A stretch of 32,601 bases of DNA from Candidatus Hydrogenedentota bacterium (GCA_003552485.1 PUMX01000039.1:1-32601); one strand, 5' to 3'; shown: positions 17,069 to 26,113, counted from the first letter of the stretch. Program-made: numbers and translations. Notes: a model not told the origin generated them from the letters alone.

Positions 17069-20000
17069 CTATTCCTGAACCCGCTCATCCTCGCGGGCCA
17101 TAGCGGTCTTGTCGTGAGTTTCCACAGATGCTTCGCTGAGCGCCTCGGCAGTCTTGCCCACCTGAAACTCGGCCGCCTCAACAATCCCAAGTATCTTTTG
17201 CACACGCTCATACGCTGCCTTGGCCCGCTCGGCGAAGGCAGGTTCATCCGGCTGAAACTCTTCTAACGCCGCGGCGACCGTCGTCAACAGCGCCATTCCC
17301 ATGAGCCGTTCCATGCGTTCCTTGTTCAGCCATAAAACGCCCCCGTGCGAATGAATTGCTAGACACTCCCGCACCTTGGGATCCTCGAAGAAAGCCTGCG
17401 GCCATCGCGGATCCGCGACAGTATCGTCTGATTGCGTTACGCCAGTTATGCGCGCGCCATAATTGAGCACTACGGGAATGATTAGGCTGTCCATAGCCGC
17501 CTGTTCTTCCCGGCCGTGCGCCCTTGCCAAAGCGTCGCGCATAATGTTGAACAAGCGCCAATCGTCGATCCAATCGGCCGGCGCGCCATCGGGTTCAGTG
17601 GGCGCCAGCACTCGGTCCACATTGCGCATGAGCACCCAAGCCGCAAGCACGCGCCAGTTGCGGCCGGCGGCCTCCCTGTCTTCACTCACCAGGCGGCGCA
17701 GCAGCGCGTGGACCTCGGGCGCACGCTCCTTGAGATGCTCTACAGCGTCCCTGAGGCGCAACAGCCGCTCGACATCCCCACGAATATGCTGCATTACGGC
17801 GCGGCTGTTGATCTCGATATGTTCGCGGCGCGCCACTTCGGCAAAAAACTGGCGCAGCGCATCTTCGAGCGGCGCCAGCACACGCGTCTCAAGCGACTCC
17901 TGCAGTCCGAGCGCCTGGCCAGCCTTCGCCACCTCGGCGATATAGTAGCTGCTCATCGCCTCACGGAACGGTTCGAGCACTGGCGCGAGCAACAGTTCAA
18001 TGCGCGCCACGTCGATACTGCGCACGCCGCCGCCCCCAACATGAGCAGCGAGCTGACCCCACGCGCCATCATGGTCGTAGATCTCCCGGAAGTCCAGGAA
18101 GACGTGATACTGATAACCCCCTAGTTGAACGAACAGGCCCTGTTCATGGAGTTGCGGTCCGTGCCGAATGTATTCGAGATCGGTCCTATGATCCCGGAAC
18201 ACGTAGTAATACGGACCTTCTCGCGAAGCATCGAGAGCCTCTCCCAACGTAGTCGTGAAATACTCCGGCTTATCCGTGCTGCCGCGGTTGATGCGCACCG
18301 AACTGCGAATCCAGCCGCTCGTTGTGTTATAGGCGTTGTTATAGATCACCAGCGCCTTTTCCTGGCCGGCCCGATTCGTATAGACGTAGACATTCTCGTC
18401 CACATCCCCGTTATGCACCCAGAAATCGTAGAGAACGAAGTCCTCGGCGTGGCTGAATAGGTACCGTTTACGCATAAGCGGAAACACTTCCGCCTCATGG
18501 CGCCGGACAAGGTCCATGTCAGCCTCTTCATCCCAGTATGCGCGACGGTACTCCATGCCGTACTTTTCAGTGTACCCCTGAATCTGCCCGTGGCCGAACA
18601 TAGGCAGCCCCGGCAGCGTCACCAACATCACTGCGGCGCCAAAGTACTTGTCCCCTTTGCCGAATTGCTCGACGGCGGTGAGTTCATCGGGATTGTTCAT
18701 GAAGTTTACGAACCGCTTGAGCACCTGCGGGCTGAATTCAAGCACGTTCTTGATCGTGTCCCGGAACTTAGAGTTCTCCTCCATTTTCAACATGTTCATA
18801 AACGCGCTGTTGTACACCCGGTGCATGCCCAGCGTCCGCACGAAATAGCCTTCCATGAGCCAGAAGGCTTCGGCAAGAAGCAGGGTATCGGGCGCTTCCT
18901 CTTGCACTCGCTCCACCACCTCGCGCCAGAACTCTTTGGGCATGTGGCGATCGAACTCTTCACGCGTCATTGAGTGCTCAGAGCGCGATGGAATGGCGCC
19001 GCCCTCGCCCGGTTTGGGAAACCACAAACGCTGATAGTGCTTCTTCGCCAGGGTCATGGCCGCGTCAAACCGAATGACGGGAAACTGACGCGCCACATGG
19101 AGAATGGTCTGGATCACTGCCTCGCGCACCTCAGGCATGAGGTAGTTGAGCTGCGCAGTGTCATTCCACGGCATACTCGTGCCATCGTTGCCATGGTAGA
19201 TGTACCGCGCCTCGCCCGACCGGTTATCGGTGCGTTTAAACACGACGGCCGCATCGCGATGCTCCCAGTATCCGTCTTCTATCTGCACCGTAACGCGTTC
19301 GAGCGGACACAGATCGGGCCCCGTGTATTGATAACTCGGATACGGGGGAGCGCTCGCCTGAAGAAACCAGTCGGGATGCTCGACGACCCAACGCGAGTAT
19401 AACCCCACATGGTTGGGCACCATATCACTGGCGAGCCGCATACCGCGCCGCCAGGCACGCTGGCGCAGATTGTCCACCGCCGCATCACCCCCAAGCTCCT
19501 CGGCCACCACGTAATCATATAGCGAGTAGGCCGAAGCCATGGCTTCGGGATTCCCCATGTGCTGCTTGATCCACTGCGAGGCTACTGAACGCTCCCATAC
19601 CCCAATCAGCCAAAGAGCGGTGAACCCCCACCGGGCCAATTCATCAAGCTCTTCATCGGGGATTTCGTCGAGCCGGCGGATGGACCGCTGATACTTCTTC
19701 GAGAGCTGGTCCAACCACACATAGGCCGACTTGGCGATGAGCACCACGTTGGCCATCCAATCAGCGTCTGGCGTAAACTGTTCGGGTTCAGGGTAATCGT
19801 CGAGCCCTTCCGTCTTCCCTCCACGAAAACGCGGGACCAGGTTTTCTCCGCGCCCAAGCCCCCGCACAAGGGATTCCTCCCGGATGATGTCGCGGCCCAC
19901 GAGCAGGCGCTTCAACAATGACTGCGGCAGTATCGCGGCCCAGTGGTCAAGCACGTACTGCAACTGGTCTTCGACGGAGTCCGGCGCATGGACAACCGGC

Positions 20001-20668
20001 GAGCGCAGGAGTTCGACGAGGTCCATGCCAAAAGGATCGACGGGCGGCTGCTCGCGCAACCGGGACCGCAACTCCTCGACCAATTCCCGGTAGGGCGCTT
20101 CTCGCGCCAGTTCCGTATCGTCAAAGAGGTAGCTGAACGACGCCATGGCCGGGTTTTCCCTGGCCAACCAGAGCAACAGCATCTCAGCGCCTATTCGAGA
20201 TTCCTGCGGCCATCCTTGGGTCCATTCACTGAGAAAGCGCTCCTCAGTCATGCGCCCCTGCAAGATAGAGGCAGGCGGAAACAAATGCACGAAGACGCGA
20301 ATAGGCCGATCCACCATCCTCAACCCGTGCGTTGCACGAATCTGCGTCAGTATCTGCTCAAACACGCCGCGGCATTGTTCGAGCCCGTAATAGAGCATCA
20401 CGTGACGATATACGTCCCCAAGCAGCCCCGCGGCCAGGAGGGTGCTCGCGTGGACCGGCGAGACGCCGGGGCGCTCCTGGGGATACTGTGTGTTCAGTTG
20501 CGCCGCGAATTGGCGTATAGCGTTTGTCAAACTACGATTGCCGGACCGTTGCATCTGCGCCAACAACTCGGGCACGCCAAATCTCTCGCACGCACTCCGC
20601 GACAGAGGGAATCCCAATGGGAAATACGGCTCCCGCGATTCGTCGATAAAAACCTCTAGCATAGACAT
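17069..20668 (-). CDS. Very large GH13 (alpha-amylase family) protein
   Basis: The product has 1199 residues, two to three times a usual amylase. About 1-300 is a helical N-terminal region that I do not recognise. A GH13 barrel follows (about 305-720): GFTALWLIGVWERS (348-361), region I DMVPNHVG (415-422), region II RFDAAMTLAKKH with nucleophile Asp535, region III with acid/base Glu600 in LLLAEAF, and region IV as FMNNPDE with Asp661. In region IV the usual His before Asp is Pro, a feature also known from GlgE-type maltosyltransferases. The remaining 480 residues include a beta-rich part and a helical, charged tail. All three catalytic acids are present, so it is probably active on alpha-glucans or related sugars; hydrolase or transferase cannot be decided. 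There is no signal peptide, so it is probably cytoplasmic. The ATG at 20668 follows AGGAAT; the frame is open to 20773. Confidence 0.85.
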   Translation of the reverse strand: MSMLEVFIDESREPYFPLGFPLSRSACERFGVPELLAQMQRSGNRSLTNAIRQFAAQLNTQYPQERPGVSPVHASTLLAAGLLGDVYRHVMLYYGLEQCRGVFEQILTQIRATHGLRMVDRPIRVFVHLFPPASILQGRMTEERFLSEWTQGWPQESRIGAEMLLLWLARENPAMASFSYLFDDTELAREAPYRELVEELRSRLREQPPVDPFGMDLVELLRSPVVHAPDSVEDQLQYVLDHWAAILPQSLLKRLLVGRDIIREESLVRGLGRGENLVPRFRGGKTEGLDDYPEPEQFTPDADWMANVVLIAKSAYVWLDQLSKKYQRSIRRLDEIPDEELDELARWGFTALWLIGVWERSVASQWIKQHMGNPEAMASAYSLYDYVVAEELGGDAAVDNLRQRAWRRGMRLASDMVPNHVGLYSRWVVEHPDWFLQASAPPYPSYQYTGPDLCPLERVTVQIEDGYWEHRDAAVVFKRTDNRSGEARYIYHGNDGTSMPWNDTAQLNYLMPEVREAVIQTILHVARQFPVIRFDAAMTLAKKHYQRLWFPKPGEGGAIPSRSEHSMTREEFDRHMPKEFWREVVERVQEEAPDTLLLAEAFWLMEGYFVRTLGMHRVYNSAFMNMLKMEENSKFRDTIKNVLEFSPQVLKRFVNFMNNPDELTAVEQFGKGDKYFGAAVMLVTLPGLPMFGHGQIQGYTEKYGMEYRRAYWDEEADMDLVRRHEAEVFPLMRKRYLFSHAEDFVLYDFWVHNGDVDENVYVYTNRAGQEKALVIYNNAYNTTSGWIRSSVRINRGSTDKPEYFTTTLGEALDASREGPYYYVFRDHRTDLEYIRHGPQLHEQGLFVQLGGYQYHVFLDFREIYDHDGAWGQLAAHVGGGGVRSIDVARIELLLAPVLEPFREAMSSYYIAEVAKAGQALGLQESLETRVLAPLEDALRQFFAEVARREHIEINSRAVMQHIRGDVERLLRLRDAVEHLKERAPEVHALLRRLVSEDREAAGRNWRVLAAWVLMRNVDRVLAPTEPDGAPADWIDDWRLFNIMRDALARAHGREEQAAMDSLIIPVVLNYGARITGVTQSDDTVADPRWPQAFFEDPKVRECLAIHSHGGVLWLNKERMERLMGMALLTTVAAALEEFQPDEPAFAERAKAAYERVQKILGIVEAAEFQVGKTAEALSEASVETHDKTAMAREDERVQE

Positions 20669-20826
20669 ATGATAGCTATTCCTGCGTTGCGTCTTGTGGA
20701 TTAAACGACGTCCCCTTACGCGCTGACTGGCCGGGCTGCACCCGGAACCATCAGTCGCACCCTGAGCATACACGATTGCGAGCAGTCTAGGCTACGAAGC
20801 CATGCTGCGCTTGCCAACTGGCCTGT

Positions 20827-21795
20827 TCAGACGGGATCCCCGGGACGCCACTCGTAAAGCAACCCAGGCTTGTCAATATACCGCTGAATATGCTGCGCCA
20901 AGGGAAACACTTCACCGCCATCAAACGCGCGATGATCAAGCGTGCCCACCATCGTAATCACATAACGCGGAACAACCTCGCCGTCCACGACTCGAGGCCC
21001 CATATGCAAGTTGCCGATGCCCAACATGAATACCTCGGGCGGGATGATCACGGTAACGGTCTGATGGCCGGACAACATCATGCCAATGTTTGCTACGGTA
21101 CAGGTGGCCCCAAGGATGTCCTCTACTTGCAGCCGTTTTTCCTCAGGCACATCTTGCAACGAGGGTTTAGCATGGCGCCGCCTGGTCAACATCGCGCGCA
21201 ACAGGATCCAGAACGCCTGGAGACTGCCTAGATTCAATTCTTTCAACGCGTAACCCACGTACTGCTTGGCGGCGCGGTAGTACAACTCGTCGGGGTCGGT
21301 CCGCCGCGCACGGCGGCTCAGATCGCGCATCTCTTGGGCCACCTGCTCAAGCGTCTTTTGATGCGGATTTCGAATAATGGGTTTGATAACGCCATGATTC
21401 GTGTGAACCGTGAAGCTGAGATTGATATCATCGGCCACGTACATCGTCCCGCCGTTGCGCCACGGGCTGTAATCGAAAAAACCGTTGACGCTAGGCACGT
21501 GATACAACGCATGGCCTATACACTTGATGAAAAACGCCGAGAAATTGCGGCGGAGGGCCCGCTTCAACAGGCTATTATGATCCAGTTTTTCGCCCTTGGT
21601 TTCCGCATCGCGGGCACTCTGCGCGTATTCCACCAGCGGGGTGACATCAAACTCATTCACCACGGCCGCATGAGGAATTTGCCGCGCCGATTGCGAAAGA
21701 ATGAAGGCCACGCTCTGGCGTAAGAAACTCAGGCGCTGGGCCTCCCGCACCCCGACGTGATCCCGCAGATAGGCGATCTTGTAGTCCTGAAACAT
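20827..21795 (-). CDS. Stand-alone 2-oxoacid dehydrogenase E2-type acyltransferase domain
   Basis: The 322-residue protein matches the catalytic domain of dihydrolipoamide acyltransferases (PF00198 type). It has an N-terminal helix and PHAAVVNEFDVTPLVEY (41-57), NGFFDYSPWRNGG (104-116), INLSFTVHTNHGVIKPIIRN (124-143), and near the end the catalytic LDHRAFDGGEV (286-296), with His288 and Asp292 as in the HxxxDG motif. There is no lipoyl domain and no E3-binding domain, and no E1 or E3 gene is nearby. A basic, helical segment (about 170-215) looks like an insertion compared with ordinary E2s. It may be an acyl- or acetyltransferase using the CAT-like fold. The ATG at 21795 has GGGAG 5 bases upstream. 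It shares strand with the GH13 gene 158 bases downstream. Confidence 0.82.
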   Translation of the reverse strand: MFQDYKIAYLRDHVGVREAQRLSFLRQSVAFILSQSARQIPHAAVVNEFDVTPLVEYAQSARDAETKGEKLDHNSLLKRALRRNFSAFFIKCIGHALYHVPSVNGFFDYSPWRNGGTMYVADDINLSFTVHTNHGVIKPIIRNPHQKTLEQVAQEMRDLSRRARRTDPDELYYRAAKQYVGYALKELNLGSLQAFWILLRAMLTRRRHAKPSLQDVPEEKRLQVEDILGATCTVANIGMMLSGHQTVTVIIPPEVFMLGIGNLHMGPRVVDGEVVPRYVITMVGTLDHRAFDGGEVFPLAQHIQRYIDKPGLLYEWRPGDPV

Positions 21796-21920
21796 GGCTC
21801 TCCCTGTTGTATTTCGCTCGCAAATGGCTAAAAGTATAACGTTAACCATTGAGCAATGCACTATAGGAACAGCGCCGCAATTGTGCCGCGGCGGCGCGCT
21901 TAGCGCCGACGCAAACCATG

Positions 21921-21929
21921 TGGCATAAT
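21921..21929 (+). promoter_or_regulatory. Extended -10 promoter candidate for the lipoprotein gene
   Basis: TGGCATAAT combines a TGn extension with CATAAT (five of six consensus positions). No convincing -35 box lies upstream. It would start transcription about 55 bases before the ATG at 21991. Confidence 0.35.
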
Positions 21930-21990
21930 ACCGTAGTAAAGTATCTGAGCGGATCTCCCAGTTGTTGACGGGAATAGCGACGGAACACCC

Positions 21991-22896
21991 ATGAACCCCA
22001 TCCGAACGGCCGGAATAATCGCGCTGGCCGCGCTCGCGCTTTGGTCGATAGGATGCGCGCACAAGGCGCAGTTCGGTGAAACCGGTCCGCGCGCCTACGT
22101 ACAGGGCCAGATCGAAACCTACGATAACCGGCCCATGACGGGATTAAGTCTTCATCTGGTCACCGGCGCCGCCAGCGCTGAACCCGGCCATACGGAAGCC
22201 GTGTTCCTACTTTATAGCGGTTCGCCTCTCGAATCCAGCCGCCGCGAAACCCTGGGAGCCACCATCGACGCCGCCAAAGAACAACACGGCGACGTTTTCC
22301 TCCTGAGCGCCGGTGGCGTGATCCCAAATTCGGGAGACGCCGCCTCCACAGTTGAAGCCATGAACGAACTCGGCTATAGCCTGTTCGCCATCACCCCCGC
22401 CGACCTTGCCCACATAGACACGGAGAACGGAGACGCGTTTGAACAGGCGACGTTCGCCTTGCTCGGCGCGAACATCGAAAACGCTTCGGGCGGCCGCCCT
22501 GTGACGCCCTATACCGTGCTTGAAACGCGCGAAGGCCACACCATCGCCGTGTTGGGTTTGACCGCACCCGGCCCCGCCGAAAGCCGGCGCGCGGTAACCG
22601 ACCCCATTCGCACAGCTCAAGCCTATGAACATCTGGCGGACAAACACGACGCCTGCATCGCATTGACCAATCTCACCCCACAGGCGGCCGCTGAACTGGC
22701 CAGCTCTGCGCCAAGACTTGACGTGATCATTGCCGGACAAACCGAGGGTGAAACGGCGACGCCGAAGACGGTTAACGGTGTCCTTGTGGCGCACGTCCCC
22801 GAACAGCCGGCGAGCCCCGCCAAGCTCGTCGTGACCTTCGAAAACGGTCTGCTTGTGAATAAGGCCTTCAGCTCCGCGCGCACGCGCCGCCCGTAA
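21991..22896 (+). CDS. Lipoprotein with a degenerate 5'-nucleotidase-like domain
   Basis: The 301-residue product has a signal sequence with a hydrophobic core (8-18) ending in SIGC, with Cys22 as the probable lipidated residue; Ser at -3 is not the canonical Leu. The rest follows the layout of UshA/5'-nucleotidase metallophosphatases: FLLYSGSP, a strand FLLSAGG where such enzymes have DAGD, STVEAMNELGYSLFAITPADL where they have VEAMNALGYD and then GNHE, ANIENASGGRPVTPYTVLE, IAVLGLTAPGP, CIALTNLTP where they have LSH, and IIAGQTEGE where they have GGHTH. The metal-binding His and Asp positions are therefore missing throughout, so it is probably not a phosphatase. An envelope binding or scaffold role is possible. 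It is a single gene, divergent from the E2-like gene. Confidence 0.72.
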   Translation: MNPIRTAGIIALAALALWSIGCAHKAQFGETGPRAYVQGQIETYDNRPMTGLSLHLVTGAASAEPGHTEAVFLLYSGSPLESSRRETLGATIDAAKEQHGDVFLLSAGGVIPNSGDAASTVEAMNELGYSLFAITPADLAHIDTENGDAFEQATFALLGANIENASGGRPVTPYTVLETREGHTIAVLGLTAPGPAESRRAVTDPIRTAQAYEHLADKHDACIALTNLTPQAAAELASSAPRLDVIIAGQTEGETATPKTVNGVLVAHVPEQPASPAKLVVTFENGLLVNKAFSSARTRRP

Positions 22897-22939
22897 GCCC
22901 CCTGAGCGGCGCGGGGAGTTCGTCCGTATCGCATGGCGG

Positions 22940-23866
22940 CTACGCGACGCTAATCTCCCGGTAAAGCAGACGTCCAACCTCCCGGGACATAAGCAGCGTG
23001 TAGTGTCCGCGGCCAACGACTTCCAAGTTGCGGGCCTTACCAAATTCCGCGCTGTTCTGAGGAAACACGACATTATCGTGGCAACTGTATATGGAAACAT
23101 AAGGAGTTTCGTTGCGGTAGTTTTCGTCGCGATTCATATCTCCAAGCCACGCCGATCCTATACGCATCTGGCTCGCGTTAACGCCAGGAGCAAGCCGCGC
23201 CATAACCGTACCGTGGTGCGGCGTGCCAATGCAGATAAGCTTGGCCACCCGATGGGCGCCGCCAAATTGCTCGATATATGCCCGCGCCACCAACCCTCCC
23301 ATGCTGTGAGCGACAAGGATGACCTTATCCGCGCGGGTCGTATTACAGATGCGCGTGACGCGGGCGGCCAACTGCCGGGCGTAGTCGTCGATATCGCCGA
23401 AACGGGGCTCCAGGTCGATGGTGAAAAGGTTCGTCAAACCGCGGCGCAGCAAATACTGGATCATGGGCGTCCACACGCCGCTGTTGGCGGCGTAGCCGTG
23501 GATGAGCAGGACAGGGCGTTGGCCGGCTCGAATGATAAAGGGACGGCGCCACGCTACAAAAAAGCGGCCGAATGGGCGCAGCATAAGGATGATCATCAGG
23601 CAAGCGCCGATTTCCGTGAGAATCATGTGGACAAAACCAACAAAACCCAGCCGGTTCTCTTCGCTGCGCGGCGTACGCCAAAGAAAGGATAGAATGAACT
23701 CACCCAAGACATGCAGCGCCCGAATCAGAATGTAGCCTATGAGCGCCCACACGGCGAGGCGACCGGCGGGGAATCCCGCGATATGAATACGCCACGCCAG
23801 GATGCATACCACAGCCAATACCAAAACCTCGGCGGCGAACAACAACAGAAAACGCCTGGTGATCAT
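22940..23866 (-). CDS. Membrane-anchored alpha/beta hydrolase (lipase/esterase type)
   Basis: The 308-residue protein has three predicted membrane helices (about 6-27, 38-60, 75-97) followed by an alpha/beta hydrolase domain. The oxyanion region PVLLIHGYAANSG is at 118-130, the nucleophile elbow AHSMGG holds Ser188, GTPHHGT is at 214-220, and the acid and base are probably Asp264 (SCHDNVV) and His288 (GRGHYTL). This matches triacylglycerol lipase or PGAP1-like esterases; the substrate is unknown. The frame is open to 23959, but a promoter candidate at 23944-23972 lies inside that stretch, so the ATG at 23866, which begins just ahead of the first helix, is preferred. An ATG at 23887 is also possible. 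Confidence 0.82.
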   Translation of the reverse strand: MITRRFLLLFAAEVLVLAVVCILAWRIHIAGFPAGRLAVWALIGYILIRALHVLGEFILSFLWRTPRSEENRLGFVGFVHMILTEIGACLMIILMLRPFGRFFVAWRRPFIIRAGQRPVLLIHGYAANSGVWTPMIQYLLRRGLTNLFTIDLEPRFGDIDDYARQLAARVTRICNTTRADKVILVAHSMGGLVARAYIEQFGGAHRVAKLICIGTPHHGTVMARLAPGVNASQMRIGSAWLGDMNRDENYRNETPYVSIYSCHDNVVFPQNSAEFGKARNLEVVGRGHYTLLMSREVGRLLYREISVA

Positions 23867-23943
23867 CGCGCGGCGGCCATCCCCCATGTGTGATTGTGCA
23901 TTGTAGCCCACGGCCGCGAACATCCGGCCGTGGCGTCCAAGTG

Positions 23944-23972
23944 AGGCTAGCACCCCCATCTTGCGTTGTCAA
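23944..23972 (-). promoter_or_regulatory. Sigma70-like promoter of the alpha/beta hydrolase gene
   Basis: On the minus strand a perfect TTGACA (23972-23967) and TAGCCT (23949-23944) are 17 bases apart. Transcription would begin about 70 bases before the ATG at 23866. Confidence 0.45.
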
Positions 23973-24058
23973 CAGATCACGGGGCCGCTAACAACGGGAT
24001 CCCCCCCCTATCAGCGTCGTACTGATGTAGTGCTCTAGCCTAGATAGCCTTGTACTCA

Positions 24059-24087
24059 TTGAAATATAAAACAGAATTCCGTACACT
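24059..24087 (+). promoter_or_regulatory. Sigma70-like promoter of the DUF1015 gene
   Basis: TTGAAA (24059-24064) and TACACT (24082-24087) are separated by 17 bases, in a locally AT-rich stretch. The predicted leader to the ATG at 24284 is long, about 190 bases. Confidence 0.5.
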
Positions 24088-24283
24088 GAAAAACAGCCCT
24101 GTAACGCGGACGCCGCAGCAGTGTCGCGGCCCCTGTCAGATTCCTTGGGCCGGCAATGGGGACCCGGCGCCGGCATATCGGCGGCGGGCGTCCACACTAA
24201 CCCGTCTATCTTCATAAGCGGGCACGCATTCACTTCTTTACCCATCGATCACGAAAGACAACCACGGGAGATCCACAATTATC

Positions 24284-25540
24284 ATGGCTGGAATCAAACC
24301 CTTTCAAGGCATACGTTACAATCCGTCCCAAGTCGGTTCCTACGATGATGTCATCACCCCCCCTTTCGATGTAATCAGCCCGGAAGAACGGGAGTTGTTG
24401 CATAGCAAGAGCCCATACAACTACACGCACCTCATCCTCCCCAGCGAAGAAGGGGGCAAGGACAAGTACGCCCATGCCGCCGAATTGCTCGCCGCGTGGC
24501 TGCGCGAGGGCGTGCTGCGCCAAGATGACGAGGAGTCATTTTATCTGCTCGAGCAACAGTTTGAGGACCAGCAGGGCCGCCGGCATACGCGCCGCGGTTT
24601 CTTTAACATCGCCAAAGTTCCCGAACCCGGGGAAGAAACGATTCTCGGGCATGAGCAGACGTTCCGTCACAAGATTGAAGATCGCCTCGCCCTTACGAAG
24701 ACGTGTAAGGCTAACTTTGGGGCGGTGTTTTGCACCTATGCGGATCCGGAGAACCGTCTGCGGGACTTCTACGCCCCCATGGACACGCGCGAACCCGACG
24801 TCTCGGCAACGACCATCGACGGCGCTCACATGCGTCTGTGGCGCGTTCCCGGAGACCCGGAGGTGAGCCGGTTTTTTGAGGACAAGACCCTGTATATCGC
24901 TGACGGGCACCACCGCTTCAAGACAGCCTGCGTCTATCGCGATGAAATGCGCGAACAGGAGAAGCCCGAAGGGCTCCAACCCTATGACTACTTCCTCATG
25001 GGCCTTGTTCCCATGGAAGACCCGGGATTCGTCGTATTTCCCGCTCACCGTGCGCTGAATCTGCCGGACGGCGCCGAGGTCTCGACGCTCTTAAACAAGC
25101 TCGAGCAATGGTTCGAGGTATCTCCGACAGATGAAGATCTCGCGCAGCAAGTGCAATCCGCCAGCGGCTGCGTCATTGGCTTGGCGCACCGCGATGCCGG
25201 GCGCTACCTGCTGAAGCTGCGAGACATCGACCGCACGGAGCTGCTCGGCGACGACCACGGGCCGGCATGGCGCGATCTCGATGTTTCAGTGCTGCACCGG
25301 GGGATTCTCGAAAGGATTATGGGGGTGCCGGAAGGCACGGAATTCGTCTATGAACCCGATCCCGGGAAGACCCTGGACTTGGTCAAGTCCGGAGAGAAGG
25401 AGGCGGCGTTCCTGCTGAAAGCCACCTCGCCGCAGCAGATCAAGGCGTGCGCCGACGCCCGGGAATTCATGCCGCAAAAGTCCACTTACCTGTTCCCGAA
25501 GTTGCCGTCTGGAGCCGTGTTCTACCATCACGCCAGCTGA
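24284..25540 (+). CDS. DUF1015 family protein
   Basis: The 418-residue soluble protein belongs to the DUF1015 (PF06245) family. It opens with the family-typical IKPFQGIRYNP (4-14) and DDVITPPFDVIS (21-32), has the middle stretch FRHKIEDRLALTK, and contains the conserved ADGHHRFKTA (206-215). The DGHHR signature resembles the nucleotide-binding motif of ParB/SerK-type enzymes, so a kinase-like or nucleotide-dependent activity has been suspected for the family, but no function can be assigned here. Length is normal and the sequence looks intact to its end. The ATG at 24284 is supported by family start and by ACGGGAGAT about 15 bases ahead. It stands alone and converges with the response-regulator gene. 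Confidence 0.92.
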   Translation: MAGIKPFQGIRYNPSQVGSYDDVITPPFDVISPEERELLHSKSPYNYTHLILPSEEGGKDKYAHAAELLAAWLREGVLRQDDEESFYLLEQQFEDQQGRRHTRRGFFNIAKVPEPGEETILGHEQTFRHKIEDRLALTKTCKANFGAVFCTYADPENRLRDFYAPMDTREPDVSATTIDGAHMRLWRVPGDPEVSRFFEDKTLYIADGHHRFKTACVYRDEMREQEKPEGLQPYDYFLMGLVPMEDPGFVVFPAHRALNLPDGAEVSTLLNKLEQWFEVSPTDEDLAQQVQSASGCVIGLAHRDAGRYLLKLRDIDRTELLGDDHGPAWRDLDVSVLHRGILERIMGVPEGTEFVYEPDPGKTLDLVKSGEKEAAFLLKATSPQQIKACADAREFMPQKSTYLFPKLPSGAVFYHHAS

Positions 25541-25622
25541 ACGGTCACAGAACCACGCTGACACCATTTGGCGACGGCCATATGGAAGGCTAAGGAATGG
25601 ACCCAGCGCCGCGGGGGGCGTC

Positions 25623-26027
25623 TCACGTGCGCTCGTTCTTACCGGCCAACACGGCCCCGAAAAACTCGCGCCAGTCAGGCGCCGAAGCACTTTTGGGGAA
25701 TACGGCGGTCACGCCGGCTTTATCCCGTTGTCGAGCCTCCAACGGTTCTGATGACAACAACACAATGGGCGTGGCCGCCGGAATTCGGGGATCCGCTCTG
25801 AGTTCCGCGGCCACAGCCAACCCATCAATAACGGGCAGGTAACGGTCGAGTAAGATGGCCGCCGGCGTCAGTTCGACTGCGCGCCGCAATGCTTGCTCTC
25901 CATCCCACGCCCGGACCACACCCGCGCCCGCCGCAGCGAGCGCGGCTTCAATAGGGACCGCTGCGGCTTCGTCGGCGGACGCTAGTAGGAAGCACGGCTC
26001 AGCATTGGACCCCTTTACATTTTCCAT
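25623..26027 (-). CDS. Single-domain response regulator (receiver domain)
   Basis: The 134-residue product is a lone CheY-like receiver domain with no output domain. The phospho-acceptor is Asp61 in ILLDRYLPVIDG (58-69), the conserved switch Ser is at 92 or 93 in VLLSSEP, and the invariant Lys is Lys112 in VFPKSA. The N-terminal acidic pair that binds magnesium is only partly kept: the usual VDDE reads SADE. It could work as a phosphate shuttle or a protein-binding module. No histidine kinase is encoded in the window. The ATG at 26027 lacks a clear ribosome binding site. The zinc-ribbon gene lies 86 bases upstream on the same strand, so the two may share a transcript. Confidence 0.85.
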   Translation of the reverse strand: MENVKGSNAEPCFLLASADEAAAVPIEAALAAAGAGVVRAWDGEQALRRAVELTPAAILLDRYLPVIDGLAVAAELRADPRIPAATPIVLLSSEPLEARQRDKAGVTAVFPKSASAPDWREFFGAVLAGKNERT

Positions 26028-26113
26028 AGTTTCGAATTGTCACCGGTTCGACGTCGCGTTACCAGCGTGAGCCTGCGGCAGCGTCACAGAACGCGACCAC
26101 CAAAGAACCAACA

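Larger units (their letters stand above)
23867..24283. other. Divergent intergenic region between the hydrolase and DUF1015 genes
   Basis: This stretch carries one promoter candidate for each flanking gene, an 8-base C run at 24001-24008 and an AT-richer patch at about 24059-24090. The plus-strand leader before the DUF1015 gene would be about 190 bases long. I see no clear gene, riboswitch class or repeat in it. Confidence 0.6.

Noticed and set aside
24001..24008. A run of eight C residues in the divergent intergenic region
   Set aside because: It is not inside a coding frame or next to a promoter box in a way that suggests phase variation, so it is treated as a simple homopolymer.
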